Shown: positions 24,302 to 33,228, counted from the first letter of the stretch. The stretch is 36,246 bases of DNA from Nitrospira sp. (GCA_019636915.1 JAHBWQ010000017.1:1-36246), one strand, 5' to 3'. Program-made: numbers and translations. The notes: generated by a model not told the origin, from the sequence alone.

Positions 24302-24952
24302 ATGTACACGCCGCTTCCCGCACACAAATATGAAGCTAAAGCCTATGATTTGCATGGATTACACGGCATGTCTGATCAAACCATGGTCCTACATGTCAAG
24401 CTCTACGAAGGCTATGTTGCAGAAACGAATCGATTAACGAGTCGTATTCGGGACATTTTGGTGGATGGCAAAGTTGATCAGGATGAGGCCCCAGCCTATT
24501 CAGAATTCAAGCGCCGTCTGGGTTTTGAATACAATGGCATGGTGCTCCATGAGAATTATTTCGACAGTTTGACGAGTGGTGGCTCAAAAGAACCTACCTC
24601 CAACTCTGCGTTTAGACATGCGGCTGAAGAAAGTTTTGGTACGTACGAAGCGTGGAAGGTAGACTTTATGAGTGTCGGAAAAATACGTGGTGTCGGGTGG
24701 GCCATCTGTTATCTCAACCCCTATACTGGAAAGTTGAGCAATCATTGGATCACTCTCCACGAGGTCGGGCACGTCGCCGGTTTTATACCGGTGTTGGTCG
24801 TGGATGTCTGGGAACACGCGTTCATCCTTGACTATTTGCCGGCTGAGCGCGACGACTATATCGATGCGTTTTTCGAGAATGTCAATTGGAGTGAGGTGGA
24901 ACACCGTTTGACTCGAAGTGTGGCACCGACATCCACACCCCCCTGGGTGTGA
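24302..24952 (+). CDS. Superoxide dismutase, Fe/Mn family (divergent N-terminus)
   Basis: 216 residues. It converts superoxide to oxygen and hydrogen peroxide. Metal ligands expected of the family are present: a histidine in TMVLHVKLYEGYV (aligns with the first ligand, His26 in E. coli SodB), the histidine in NGMVLHENYFDSL, and Asp and His in VVDVWEHAFILDY. The C-terminal DDYIDAFFENVNWSEVE block is also typical. The first-helix motif lacks the usual KHHxxYV (here KLYEGYV), so it is a diverged subgroup. There is no signal peptide, so it acts in the cytosol. AAGGA stands 7 bases before the ATG; an upstream in-frame start at 24236 is not favoured. Confidence 0.88.
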   Translation: MYTPLPAHKYEAKAYDLHGLHGMSDQTMVLHVKLYEGYVAETNRLTSRIRDILVDGKVDQDEAPAYSEFKRRLGFEYNGMVLHENYFDSLTSGGSKEPTSNSAFRHAAEESFGTYEAWKVDFMSVGKIRGVGWAICYLNPYTGKLSNHWITLHEVGHVAGFIPVLVVDVWEHAFILDYLPAERDDYIDAFFENVNWSEVEHRLTRSVAPTSTPPWV

Positions 24953-25054
24953 ATTCACCGATTCTATATCGCACGGATAGGTCATCAGGCTTATGCCGAG
25001 TCGGTTCATCAAGCAACCACGTCTCCCTGCAAGGGACGAACAAGGAGGACCTCC

Positions 25055-25444
25055 ATGCCGAATACCAATGCGTCGTTTGCCCCATTCACGCGCAGCGATG
25101 CGCTCAAGGGACAATTGGAACGACTATCCTTATTGGATCAGGCGGATTTAGGTCAACCAGAGTTGGAGGCATTTGATGCTCAAACACAATCAGTTCTTGC
25201 TCGTCTGTATGGTGAGACACATCAGTATCTCGAACTCTATCAATATGCGATTCTCGGTGAGACTGAAGCCTTGGTGAATTTGCCGGAATCTGCTCAGGAG
25301 CCTCAGGCCAGAAATCGCATGAAGACCAGTCTGCAACAGAGGCGGCAGGCCTTGCTTGCCATGGTCGCAGAGATGGAGGCATTGGAAGCCCAGGAGGCGA
25401 ATGTTCTGACTGGCGAGGATCGAGAGGATCATCCGAGTGGATAG
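25055..25444 (+). CDS. Helical hypothetical protein
   Basis: 129 residues, almost entirely predicted helical and rich in E, Q, A and L (LKGQLERLSLLDQADLGQPE, RQALLAMVAEMEALEAQEAN). No signal peptide, membrane span or cysteine motif. A perfect AAGGAGG lies 7 bases before the ATG, so it is well supported as a gene. It follows the superoxide dismutase by about 100 bases in the same direction. No family recognised. Confidence 0.65.
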   Translation: MPNTNASFAPFTRSDALKGQLERLSLLDQADLGQPELEAFDAQTQSVLARLYGETHQYLELYQYAILGETEALVNLPESAQEPQARNRMKTSLQQRRQALLAMVAEMEALEAQEANVLTGEDREDHPSG

Positions 25445-25894
25445 AGCAGCCTGGAAAGAGATTTAAGCAACAGGCATCCGCAAGCGCTTCTCAGCGAAGA
25501 AGTGCGCAATGCGTATGTAATCAGCCGGTGGGTTCAATGAGGAAGCATTATACTCTCGGTCATAGTGAGCGAGTCCACCTGCTTCATCCAACGCCGGCGA
25601 GGTGTCCCTAGGCTTCGTTGCAGGCCTTTGAATCCAGCTATCCGTATCACTGGCCCCAGAATTATCAACAGGCTCTTGCCTCCTATTCTTTCGCACTGCT
25701 TCAAATCATACAGCAATCAGGCTCTGTATCGCACATCTATGACTCGGATTGACCAATCGTCCATCCATAACCAGGCTCTCGGCTAGGCAGTCCGCAGGAC
25801 CAGACAAGGGTTTTGTCTAGGCTTCCAGAAGGGCGATTCGGTTATGCTGAATCTCGTCATACGCAACAGTTCCGATCACGCAAGGAGGCATCCA
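25445..25894. other. Intergenic region with a doubtful minus-strand frame
   Basis: About 450 bases. It holds the weak frame at 25463-25696 and nothing else clear. Confidence 0.45.
25463..25696 (-). CDS. Possible truncated DUF2934-like small protein
   Basis: 77 residues from a GTG. A polar linker (EPVDNSGASDTDSWIQRPAT) is followed by DYIRIAHFFAEKRLRMPVA, which loosely recalls the IAxxAYxxAExRG core of DUF2934 but stops early. No good ribosome binding site. It could be a decayed gene or chance. Confidence 0.2.
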   Translation of the reverse strand: MRKNRRQEPVDNSGASDTDSWIQRPATKPRDTSPALDEAGGLAHYDREYNASSLNPPADYIRIAHFFAEKRLRMPVA

Positions 25895-26122
25895 ATGATA
25901 GGTCGATTTTGCGACACCTCGACGCGTCATACCCGTAATGACATTTCTTCTGATGAGGGGGGGCAAGAACTGAGGAATTACGCCTGCCCAATATGTGGCT
26001 CGCACAAATACCATTTAGTTTTTCGTGTTGAGGCCCTGACCCACCGTACCACCATGGTAGTCGAATGCGGCCGGTGTCGCTTTCGTAAGGAGTTGGCAAG
26101 TTCTGAGAAGGCCGTTGCTTAG
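25895..26122 (+). CDS. Small zinc-ribbon protein
   Basis: 75 residues. Two CxxC motifs (YACPICGSHKYHLVF and VVECGRCRFRKEL) separated by about 28 residues form a classic zinc ribbon. AAGGAGG stands 6 bases before the ATG at 25895, which decides the start over an upstream ATG at 25844. Function unknown. Confidence 0.75.
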   Translation: MIGRFCDTSTRHTRNDISSDEGGQELRNYACPICGSHKYHLVFRVEALTHRTTMVVECGRCRFRKELASSEKAVA

Positions 26123-26221
26123 CCACATGCCTTCGGACACCCCGATTGCAGCAGGTCGATATCCGCGATACCTAGTACGAACCGCGTATCCATGCCCCAC
26201 TGTTCAACTAAGGAGGATCTC

Positions 26222-26599
26222 ATGAAACATCGTCCTCTCATCCCCGTCACTTGGGTGCTCTGCCTGATGGCAACCACACTTGGCTTTGGCGGACTTTCTC
26301 AAGCCCAGAATGCTCCATCGCCATCAGACAATATGAAGCCTTTTTCCGTGACTGATCAGACGGGATTCAAGGATGGCCGAGTCAGAGGGGAGGTCGTGCG
26401 ACTTGACGGAAACACCGTTGTCATCAAAACGAAGGAAGGTAAAGAAGTACGATTACATCAGGACGACACCACGAAGGTCGTTGGGGCCATCAAACAGGGC
26501 GAACTGGTTGAGGCGGATGCAGATGAGAAGCAGCACATTCTAGCTATGAAGCAGTTCACTCAGAATGATGCGAACAAGACAAATGCCGGGAAGAAGTGA
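26222..26599 (+). CDS. Exported small beta-rich protein
   Basis: 125 residues with a signal peptide (MKHRPLIPVTWVLCLMATTL, cleavage near SQAQ-N). The mature part is beta-rich: GRVRGEVVRLDGNTVVIKTK, EGKEVRLHQDDTTKVVGAIK, QGELVEADADEKQHILAMKQ. The pattern of short strands with a conserved VxxIDGxxVxVKT-like core resembles OB-fold-like DUF5666 or PRC-type domains. AAGGAGG lies 6 bases before the ATG. Expected in the periplasm; function unknown. Confidence 0.72.
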   Translation: MKHRPLIPVTWVLCLMATTLGFGGLSQAQNAPSPSDNMKPFSVTDQTGFKDGRVRGEVVRLDGNTVVIKTKEGKEVRLHQDDTTKVVGAIKQGELVEADADEKQHILAMKQFTQNDANKTNAGKK

Positions 26600-27432
26600 T
26601 GAGTCTTCGCCCGTCACTGTGGGAGCTGTACGCTGTTCATGTCCTACTCATTTCTCGGGGAAGTGAATATCTGACTGTTGTCGAGCGGTTGCATAGTCCG
26701 GATGGCCATGGAGGTGCCGATGATCGGCATATCGGTCACCGCTTCATACGCATGGCGCGCCGCCGGCACTCCGTGGCTCCACATCTATTCGGCTGAAGAG
26801 CAACATCCTAGGCGTCTGATCGTGAGAATAGTCAGAGAGGTATTTTGAAGCGCCGTGTGCGTGATATCCACCGTTCTTCAATCCAGTTGTGACGACATCG
26901 ATGAGTAGAGATAGGCTCAGCGGCTGGAATGTAGGAATCGCGGTATCGTTCGTGATGTGACCGGCCGTCCGCGTCTTCTTTGCCGATCCGTACAGCCTGC
27001 GGCAACGCGGGGCCAATTAAAACTCCAATAGCCTGCTACGTCGGTATTTTCCCAGAAGTACGGACCTGTCCGGCTGCACCCAGCGTAAATTGAATGCCAC
27101 CACGTATCAGATCAATACGTGTTCGAAGACATGTATCGGTCTTTCCACGCCGCTGAGAATCTATGCGCAGCGGCGCCTTTGTTCGCCCGTTACACGTGGA
27201 TCTTGAAACTGTCTGCCATCTGCCATTTCAGCAATAGAGCACGATAGAGGCGGAGTGGAACCGTGTATCCGGGAGATAGCCTGAAGCCTGACTGGTGACA
27301 GACCGAAATGGGTGGATGGTCGGGACGCCTCTTGACATTCTCGCAGGTACAGATGACACTACCAACCGTAGGTTGGAATAGATCGTAAATAGAGGCAAAG
27401 GACTCAGAGCTGTCTGGCCATGGAGGCTTCGG
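26600..27432. other. Long intergenic region, possible decayed sequence
   Basis: About 830 bases with no convincing gene. A 7-bp palindromic hairpin (TGCCGAT-G-ATCGGCA) lies at 26715-26729. On the minus strand, fragments such as GGIQFTLGAAGQVRTSGKIP around 27050-27120 look protein-like but are broken by stops, so a decayed gene is possible. Confidence 0.5.
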
Positions 27433-28113
27433 ATGAAACCGAGAATATTGATTGCTGATGACCATCTTTTGGTTGCAGAGGGTATTCAGAAACTTCTTGA
27501 GTCTGAGGTAGAGGTTCTTGGGATGTTTTCTGACGGCAGAGCTCTGACCAAGGCGGTGGAGGAAACCCACCCTGACTTAATCATCGTCGACATCTCGCTG
27601 CCTTTGCTGAACGGCTTAGATGCGGCCAGGCAAGTCAAACAGTTTGATCCAAAAGTTAAAATTTTGATGCTCACGATGCATGCAGACCAAGTGTTTGTGG
27701 TAGAAGCCTTTCGGCTTGGTGTCAGCGGATATGTGCTCAAGCAGTCGTTAGCAGGCGAACTCCAGCACGCAGTGAGGGAACTCCTGAAAGGTAATACCTA
27801 CATTTCTCCAAGCGTTGCGCAAGGGCTTGTGGAGTATATGAATCGGCCGGCCCAAGTGAGGCAAGGTGAAACAGGGGAAAGCGGCTTTGATCATTCATTG
27901 AGTTCACGGCAGCGTGAAGTGCTGCAATTGGTGGCCGAGGGGCGATCGACAAAAGAAATAGCTTCCATTCTGAATGTTTCGACGAAAACAGTTGAGTTTC
28001 ATCGTACGCGGATCATGAAAGAACTCGGGCTCAAGACCAGACCCGAGCTCACAAAATATGCTATCGCTAATGGGATTATCACGCTCCACACGGTTACACC
28101 ATCCGGTGTCTAA
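27433..28113 (+). CDS. NarL/FixJ-type response regulator
   Basis: 226 residues. An N-terminal receiver (RILIADDHLLVAEGIQKLLE; acceptor aspartate in DLIIVDISLPLLNG; lysine in GYVLKQS) is followed by a LuxR-type helix-turn-helix (LSSRQREVLQLVAEGRSTKE, then SILNVSTKTVEFHRTRIMKE). It is the kind of regulator phosphorylated by HisKA_3 kinases such as those at 8.7 and 16.4 kb. No kinase is adjacent, so its partner must be encoded elsewhere. A purine run precedes the ATG only weakly. Confidence 0.9.
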   Translation: MKPRILIADDHLLVAEGIQKLLESEVEVLGMFSDGRALTKAVEETHPDLIIVDISLPLLNGLDAARQVKQFDPKVKILMLTMHADQVFVVEAFRLGVSGYVLKQSLAGELQHAVRELLKGNTYISPSVAQGLVEYMNRPAQVRQGETGESGFDHSLSSRQREVLQLVAEGRSTKEIASILNVSTKTVEFHRTRIMKELGLKTRPELTKYAIANGIITLHTVTPSGV

Positions 28114-28330
28114 TCCTGTTTAGGTACCACCGACATTCATCAGACCTCTTGGATTGCGCTGAAGCCTCGTCGCCAACGGGGGCAGCTCACTAACGCTGAG
28201 GACACCAAGCGACTCTGGCAGGTTGTGTGTCGGATGAGATCAACCGGTTCGTCTGTTTCCGTCCCTCCGCAGATTCCGGTCTAAGAGATTCTTCATAGCG
28301 CACAATCAGAGGCCGACATGCCTCATCTTC

Positions 28331-29011
28331 TTATGGTCGTTCTTGAGATGTTCGTCGGGTGGTGCCCAACGAGGTCAACCCCTGGGTCAAGGCAAATTTT
28401 GTGAGGTCACTGGGTGAACGGAGCCCAATTTTTTTGAAGATGCTGGTTTTATGAAATAGGACGGTCTTCTGAGAAATCTGTAACGTTTGTGCGATCATCT
28501 TTGTGGAGTCTCCGCGCGAAAGAAGCTGAAGCACTTGTTTTTGTCGTTCGGTCAACTGATTGGTGAATCCTCCGGGTTTCGTCCAGGGAAATTCTACGGA
28601 CTCCCGGACCTCCCCCATAATTCCAGGAGAAAGGTACCGCTCGTTACGGAGAACTGCTTGCACCGCCTTAATCAAGTCTGACGAGAGTGCTTGTTTAAGC
28701 ACGTACCCTTTTGCGCCGACCCGAAAGGCTTCGCTTACATGTGTCGGTTCTTCCAGCATTGTCACAAACACGATTCGTGAGTTGGGCACCTGTTCCTTAA
28801 GACGGCGAGCCGTGCTGAAGCCGTTCTGGGGAGGGATGACTGCGTCGAGCAGTATGATTTCTGGGCGCAAGGATCGCGCTTGGCTGATCAGCTCGTCCCC
28901 ATCACCTACCGTGCCGAGGACCGCAAAGTCAGACTCCAGTAGTTGCCTGAGCCCTTCCGCGACAAGCGGATGGTCGTCAGCGATAAGCACGGTGGGTTTG
29001 AGGAGCGACAT
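28331..29011 (-). CDS. NarL/FixJ-type response regulator, paralogue
   Basis: 226 residues, the same length and layout as the convergent gene at 27433: receiver (VLIADDHPLVAEGLRQLLES; acceptor in EIILLDAVIPPQNG; lysine in GYVLKQALS) and LuxR helix-turn-helix (LTERQKQVLQLLSRGDSTKM, QTLQISQKTVLFHKTSIFKK). The two share the GYVLKQ and ADDH..VAEG blocks and are probably old paralogues that bind related sites. It is an orphan regulator without an adjacent kinase. Confidence 0.9.
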   Translation of the reverse strand: MSLLKPTVLIADDHPLVAEGLRQLLESDFAVLGTVGDGDELISQARSLRPEIILLDAVIPPQNGFSTARRLKEQVPNSRIVFVTMLEEPTHVSEAFRVGAKGYVLKQALSSDLIKAVQAVLRNERYLSPGIMGEVRESVEFPWTKPGGFTNQLTERQKQVLQLLSRGDSTKMIAQTLQISQKTVLFHKTSIFKKIGLRSPSDLTKFALTQGLTSLGTTRRTSQERP

Positions 29012-29587
29012 AGAATGCGAAGTGCCAAGTCACGGTTTCTGTTGGAGTGAGATGTGCAATCACGCCTATTCACATGGATTCGTCGACTTCATCGTACCAC
29101 AGAGGATCTACTATACGCACAGTCAGGATGAGTCGACCCTGGACATTTCCCTAGACGAGTCGATGAGAAATCTTATTCCTTATGGATCAAGCGGCTGCGG
29201 CGGCGAATTAAGTTTCTGAGCCTGACCAGGATTGAACGAATAGCGCGTAATCACCAGCGTTTAGCATGGGTCGCACAGGCTTGTGGTGTCCTTGATCGTT
29301 GATTGTGACATTTCGAGCGACGGATGAGTGCCTCAAAACCTCGATGGTTCTATTGCATGATTGGTTTGTGGTCTGCATCCCTCCAGCACCGATGGACTCG
29401 TGCTACGACTGGTGTGGTCGTCGTGTAATTCCAGGCATGCTAGATCGCCTTGAGTCATGACGACAACGGCACACTGCGGGTTCAACTGATTGGAGGCCAC
29501 GGGGAGCCGGATGTGCAGTATCAATTCTCACGTTGAGACGAGATGCGTGAACTGTGTATGGTACCAGCATTCATAGGAGATGCTGCG
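29012..29587. other. Intergenic region before aldo/keto reductase
   Basis: About 575 bases with no supported gene or repeat. It must carry divergent promoters for the response regulator and the reductase. A plus-strand frame that runs over this region is antisense to the regulator and is not supported. Confidence 0.5.
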
Positions 29588-30427
29588 ATGCCATTGACCA
29601 CTTATAATCACATCACCATACCCTCGTTTATGTACGGCACGGCCTGGAAGAAAGAGGCCACGACCGGGCTGGTGCTCCAGGCGGTGGAAGCGGGGTTCAC
29701 GGCGATCGATACGGCGAATCAACTCATCCATTACGACGAAGCGCGGGTCGGGGAGGCGCTTGTACGGCTTGCGAAGCAGGGTATCGTCCGCGACAAATTG
29801 TTTTTGCAAACAAAGTTCACCCCGGTCAACGGCCAGGATCATCGCTTGCCGTACGATGCGCGGGCAAGTATCACCACCCAGGTGCTGCAGTCGTTTGCCA
29901 GTTCCCTTAATCATCTCCATACGGACTATCTTGATTCGTATGTCCTGCATGGCCCCTATTCCCGACGAGGCTTAGGAGCTGAGGATTGGGAGGTCTGGGC
30001 GGCGATCGAGTCCCTCTACGACACCGGTAAGACGAAGACGATTGGGATCAGCAATGTCTCAGCGGAGCAGTTAACCTTGCTCTGTACGCAAGCCAAGCAC
30101 AAGCCGATGGTGGTGCAGAATCGCTGTTACGCGGCGTTCGGGTGGGATCAAGAAGTGCGCGAAATATGCCAGGAGAACCAGATCATTTATCAGGGGTTTT
30201 CTCTTCTGACTGCTAACCGCGAGGTCTTCGCTGAGCCGGCTATCCGAACAATGGCAGCCAAGTATCAGACCGGCCTCGCCCAGATCGTGTTTCGCTTTTC
30301 ACAGCAGGTCGGCATGCTGCCTTTGACCGGCACCACCAACCAGCAACACATGCGAGAAGATCTTGCGTCTGATGGGTTCACGCTCTTGCCTGATGAATTA
30401 GCGATGATCGAAGCTATCGGACGATAG
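29588..30427 (+). CDS. Aldo/keto reductase
   Basis: 279 residues; NADPH-dependent reduction of carbonyl substrates is the family role. The catalytic tetrad can be traced: Asp in GFTAIDTANQ, Tyr in HYDEARVGEAL, Lys in LFLQTKFTP, His in SYVLHGPY. The C-terminal GISNVSAEQL and PLTGTTNQQHM blocks are also typical of the fold. The ATG at 29588 has AGGAG about 8-10 bases upstream and starts just before the first strand; an in-frame ATG at 29543 gives an extra tail. Cytosolic. It precedes DUF488 by 7 bases and is likely co-transcribed. Confidence 0.88.
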   Translation: MPLTTYNHITIPSFMYGTAWKKEATTGLVLQAVEAGFTAIDTANQLIHYDEARVGEALVRLAKQGIVRDKLFLQTKFTPVNGQDHRLPYDARASITTQVLQSFASSLNHLHTDYLDSYVLHGPYSRRGLGAEDWEVWAAIESLYDTGKTKTIGISNVSAEQLTLLCTQAKHKPMVVQNRCYAAFGWDQEVREICQENQIIYQGFSLLTANREVFAEPAIRTMAAKYQTGLAQIVFRFSQQVGMLPLTGTTNQQHMREDLASDGFTLLPDELAMIEAIGR

Positions 30428-30434
30428 CGTGTGT

Positions 30435-30803
30435 ATGAAGGTGTTCGTTAAACGGATTTATGAACCGGTGGCCAAGTCGGATGGCTTCCGTGTGTTGGTC
30501 GATCGCCTATGGCCGCGTGGGCTTTCAAAATCTGAAGTGAAGCTTGATCTATGGCTTCCAGACATTGGTCCATCGACCGCTCTCCGCCGATGGTTCAACC
30601 ACGATCCTGCTCGATGGAAGGAATTCAACCGTCGCTACTTCGCTGAATTGAAAGATAAAACAGCCTTCCTGACAGCGATCACCGAACAGGCCAAGACCCG
30701 TTCCGTGACGCTTCTCTATTCCGCCAAGGACAAAGAGCACAACCAGGCCGTCGCGCTACGGAGTTACCTACTACGGTTACAAGACAAGAAGGGGGATATC
30801 TGA
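30435..30803 (+). CDS. DUF488-family protein
   Basis: 122 residues. Family signatures are KRIYEPVAKSDGFRVLVDRL, WPRGLSKSEVKLDLWLPDIG, FNHDPARWKEFNRRYFAEL and TLLYSAKDKEHNQAVAL. DUF488 proteins are small cytosolic proteins of unknown biochemical role. The ATG at 30435 is 7 bases past the reductase stop, so this is the second gene of a short operon. Its stop TGA lies within the CTGACC at the possible start of the next, damaged gene. Confidence 0.88.
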   Translation: MKVFVKRIYEPVAKSDGFRVLVDRLWPRGLSKSEVKLDLWLPDIGPSTALRRWFNHDPARWKEFNRRYFAELKDKTAFLTAITEQAKTRSVTLLYSAKDKEHNQAVALRSYLLRLQDKKGDI

Positions 30804-31218
30804 CCAAACACGTTGTGCAGTTGGAACGGACCGGCTGTGGCATCGCTGCCGTGGCCGCGATTGCTGGTGTATCCTATCGTCGAGCTCAACGGACCGCGAA
30901 TGGCCTCGGCATCTTTGCCAGCGATCGTCGGTTGTGGTCGGAAACCGGCCATATCCGCCGCCTCTTGAGAGAGTATTGCCTACGGCCGGCATCGATCGAG
31001 CGGCCCTTTCGTTCGTGGAATAGCCTTCCGAATTTGGCGTTGCTCGCCGTCAATTGGCATCGTGGACAGGGTCGGCCATACCGGCATTGGGTAGTGTTGT
31101 CCGAGATCATGAGGGGGAACGGGTGTTGGACTCGAAGCGGTCGCTGAGGCGGCATGTGAGAATTGACTTCGGAAGAATGAAGCCGAAGTGGTACATGGCG
31201 GTAGCGAAGAATCGCTGA
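30800..31218 (+). pseudogene. C39-peptidase-like gene with a frameshift
   Basis: The frame from about 30800 reads HVVQLERTGCGIAAVAAIAG, typical of the catalytic-cysteine block of C39-like papain-fold proteins, and reaches GRPYRHWVV, the catalytic histidine block. It then runs into stop after GRSGR at 31147. The frame one base back continues after HWVV as RDHEGERVLDSKRSLRRH and then DFGRMKPKWYMAVAKNR, ending at TGA 31218. So one base is missing near 31090-31100. The expected ATG also appears as CTG at 30800; the first usable start is GTG at 30815. A sequencing error is an alternative to real decay. Otherwise coupled to DUF488 by a CTGA overlap. Confidence 0.7.
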
Positions 31219-31586
31219 ACGGCACGCTTCCTCTGGTCAGCACTATCAGGTTTGATGTTCTTCTAACATATGGATGTGGGTATCCTTAGTTCCGCTCGCC
31301 GCCCTATCCGACCGTATTCCCGCCGGAGAATATGGTGGCTGCTGAGCGAATCGTCATTCCTGCGCCATGGACGACGCGAGACTCGACCTCGATGGCACTC
31401 GATCAAAAGAGAAAAGTCTTTGCCCCTAAAGCTCATTGCGCTGGAACGTCACGCGCTACGAAGGGGGAGGAGATGGGCGGCTGTTCCTACAGTTGGACCA
31501 CTGTCTGGAATGATGAAGGATGACACATGGTTTATCGGTGGAGAAGGGGGCTTGCCCTAGAAGGCGACGCCGGGTAATGTATTTTG
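31219..31586. other. Intergenic region without a clear gene
   Basis: About 370 bases. A frame at 31270-31560 is arginine-rich and has no family match or ribosome binding site. Nothing else was found. Confidence 0.45.
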
Positions 31587-31739
31587 ATGGACGACACGGT
31601 TTGGGCGATTCTCGTCGGGATCTGTGGGGTGGTGCTGTGGATGGTGATTCACCATCGGTATCGCCGCTGGAAGGCCGGCAAGTTAGCTGACAAGATGTTG
31701 GACGACGTGATCAAAGGCAAGGACGCTTTTCGGCGGTAA
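31587..31739 (+). CDS. 50-residue single-span membrane protein
   Basis: It reads MDDTVWAILVGICGVVLWMV then IHHRYRRWKAGKLADKMLDD and a short basic end (GKDAFRR). One membrane helix followed by a basic, helical cytosolic tail. No strong ribosome binding site. No family recognised; plausible but unproven. Confidence 0.4.
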   Translation: MDDTVWAILVGICGVVLWMVIHHRYRRWKAGKLADKMLDDVIKGKDAFRR

Positions 31740-31740
31740 A

Positions 31741-31965
31741 GCGAGAGCTTCCAGCCTTTATCGCCAAGCAAGTGAACGATCAGGGCTTGTCGCTTTCTGG
31801 GGCGGTTTCAAGTTCCAAGTGCAACGGGGATGCACGAAGCTCAAGCAGATGCTCGACAACTGTTGCATGATCGAACTGGATCGCCATCGTGGGGGCGTCG
31901 ATTATGAAGTGCGCAACAGGGGGTGTGATTCCTGCAGTCTATCGTCTCCAAAGGCCGACAGGTGA
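31741..31965 (+). pseudogene. Possible decayed gene before the flavoprotein
   Basis: One frame ends FKFQVQRGCTKLKQMLDN, MIELDRHRGGVDYEV and stops at 31963-31965 overlapping the GTG start of the flavoprotein (GTGA). A different frame just upstream reads KRELPAFIAKQVNDQGLSLS. Together they look like one small protein broken by a frameshift near 31795. I do not recognise it, and chance cannot be excluded. Confidence 0.3.
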
Positions 31966-33191
31966 AGGTTGTCATTATCGGTGGTGGTCCGGCCGGACTC
32001 ATGGCTGCCGAAGCGGCAGTGACAGTCGGTGCTGAGGTCGAGCTGTATGATGCCATGCCGTCGGTTGGGCGGAAGTTCCTCCTGGCAGGAAAAGGTGGCT
32101 TGAATCTCACACATTCGGAGTCAATAGAATCCTTCCTTTCGCGCTATGGCACCCGGCGGGCGTTCATCGAGCCGGCGATCAGATCATTTCCCCCAGCGGC
32201 TCTCCGGACCTGGGCTCGTGAACTTGGTGTGGAGACGTTCGTCGGGACGTCTGGACGCATCTTTCCCACTGACATGAAAGCAGCGCCGCTCTTACGGGCA
32301 TGGTTGCGTCGGTTGAAGCAGCATGGTGTCCAGTTTCATGTTCGACATCGATGGTGCGGCTGGGATGAGCAGGGGAGACTTCGTTTTCTTGCCTCAAGGG
32401 GGATGTCACTCGTACAGGCGGATGCGGTGGTATTGGCCTTAGGTGGGGGCAGTTGGCCTCAACTGGGATCCGATGGTGCATGGGTGAACATGCTATCCGA
32501 CCGACATGTGCCAGTTGTCCCCTTGCAGCCAGCCAATTGCGGTTTTGATGTCCAGTGGAGCGAGCATGTACGTACAAGGTTTGCTGGACATCCCGTCAAG
32601 ACTGTAGCGATCACGATGAAGGCTGCGGACGGTTCGACGATCCGTCGCATGGGAGAGTTCGTCATCACAACACACGGTGTGGAAGGCGGAATCATCTACA
32701 TGGTCTCTGCCACGATTCGCAATATGATCGCTGCCGAAGGAAGGGCGACTATCTGGCTTGATCTCGTTCCAGATCGACCGCTGACGCGACTTGCACAGGA
32801 TCTTTCACGTCCACGCGGAAAACGTACACTTGCGACGCATCTCGCACGATGTGCCGGAATCACCGGAGTGAAAGCAAGTCTTTTGCGCGAGATTGTGTCG
32901 AACGAAGTATTAGCCGATCCTGTTCGCTTGGCGGCTGCTATCAAGTCCCTCCCGCTGATGCTGGTCGTTCCCAGGCCGCTGAAGGAAGCCATCAGTACGG
33001 CTGGTGGTGTCTCGTTCGAAGCACTTGATGGCGACTTGATGGTGCGTTCCCTCCCCGGTGTGTTCTGTGCGGGAGAAATGTTGGATTGGGAAGCACCGAC
33101 AGGCGGCTATCTGCTCACAGCGTGTCTCGCAACCGGTCGTCTCGCAGGAGTGAAGGCTGCGCAATGGAGCCAGGTACGTGCGTCGCCATAA
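31962..33191 (+). CDS. HI0933/PP_4765-family FAD-binding flavoprotein
   Basis: 409 residues. An N-terminal FAD-binding motif (MKVVIIGGGPAGLMAAEAAV), the family block GRKFLLAGKGGLNLTHSE, then VLALGGGSWPQLGSDG, and the C-terminal FCAGEMLDWEAPTGGYLLT are diagnostic of the HI0933-like (BaiN/YhiN, PP_4765 subgroup) flavoproteins. These are soluble oxidoreductases; substrates are mostly unknown. The start is a GTG at 31962, supported by the GTGA overlap with an upstream frame and by the motif starting at residue 1. The gene is convergent with the coiled-coil lipoprotein gene. Confidence 0.88.
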   Translation: MKVVIIGGGPAGLMAAEAAVTVGAEVELYDAMPSVGRKFLLAGKGGLNLTHSESIESFLSRYGTRRAFIEPAIRSFPPAALRTWARELGVETFVGTSGRIFPTDMKAAPLLRAWLRRLKQHGVQFHVRHRWCGWDEQGRLRFLASRGMSLVQADAVVLALGGGSWPQLGSDGAWVNMLSDRHVPVVPLQPANCGFDVQWSEHVRTRFAGHPVKTVAITMKAADGSTIRRMGEFVITTHGVEGGIIYMVSATIRNMIAAEGRATIWLDLVPDRPLTRLAQDLSRPRGKRTLATHLARCAGITGVKASLLREIVSNEVLADPVRLAAAIKSLPLMLVVPRPLKEAISTAGGVSFEALDGDLMVRSLPGVFCAGEMLDWEAPTGGYLLTACLATGRLAGVKAAQWSQVRASP

Positions 33192-33228
33192 ACATAAATA
33201 TGGTATCAGCAACAAGGATGGGGGAGGT

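Noticed and set aside
28560..29219. Long plus-strand frame across the second NarL regulator
   Set aside because: It is antisense to a well-supported gene with clear receiver and helix-turn-helix domains.
31270..31560. Arginine-rich plus-strand frame
   Set aside because: No ribosome binding site, no family match, composition typical of a non-coding frame in GC-rich DNA.
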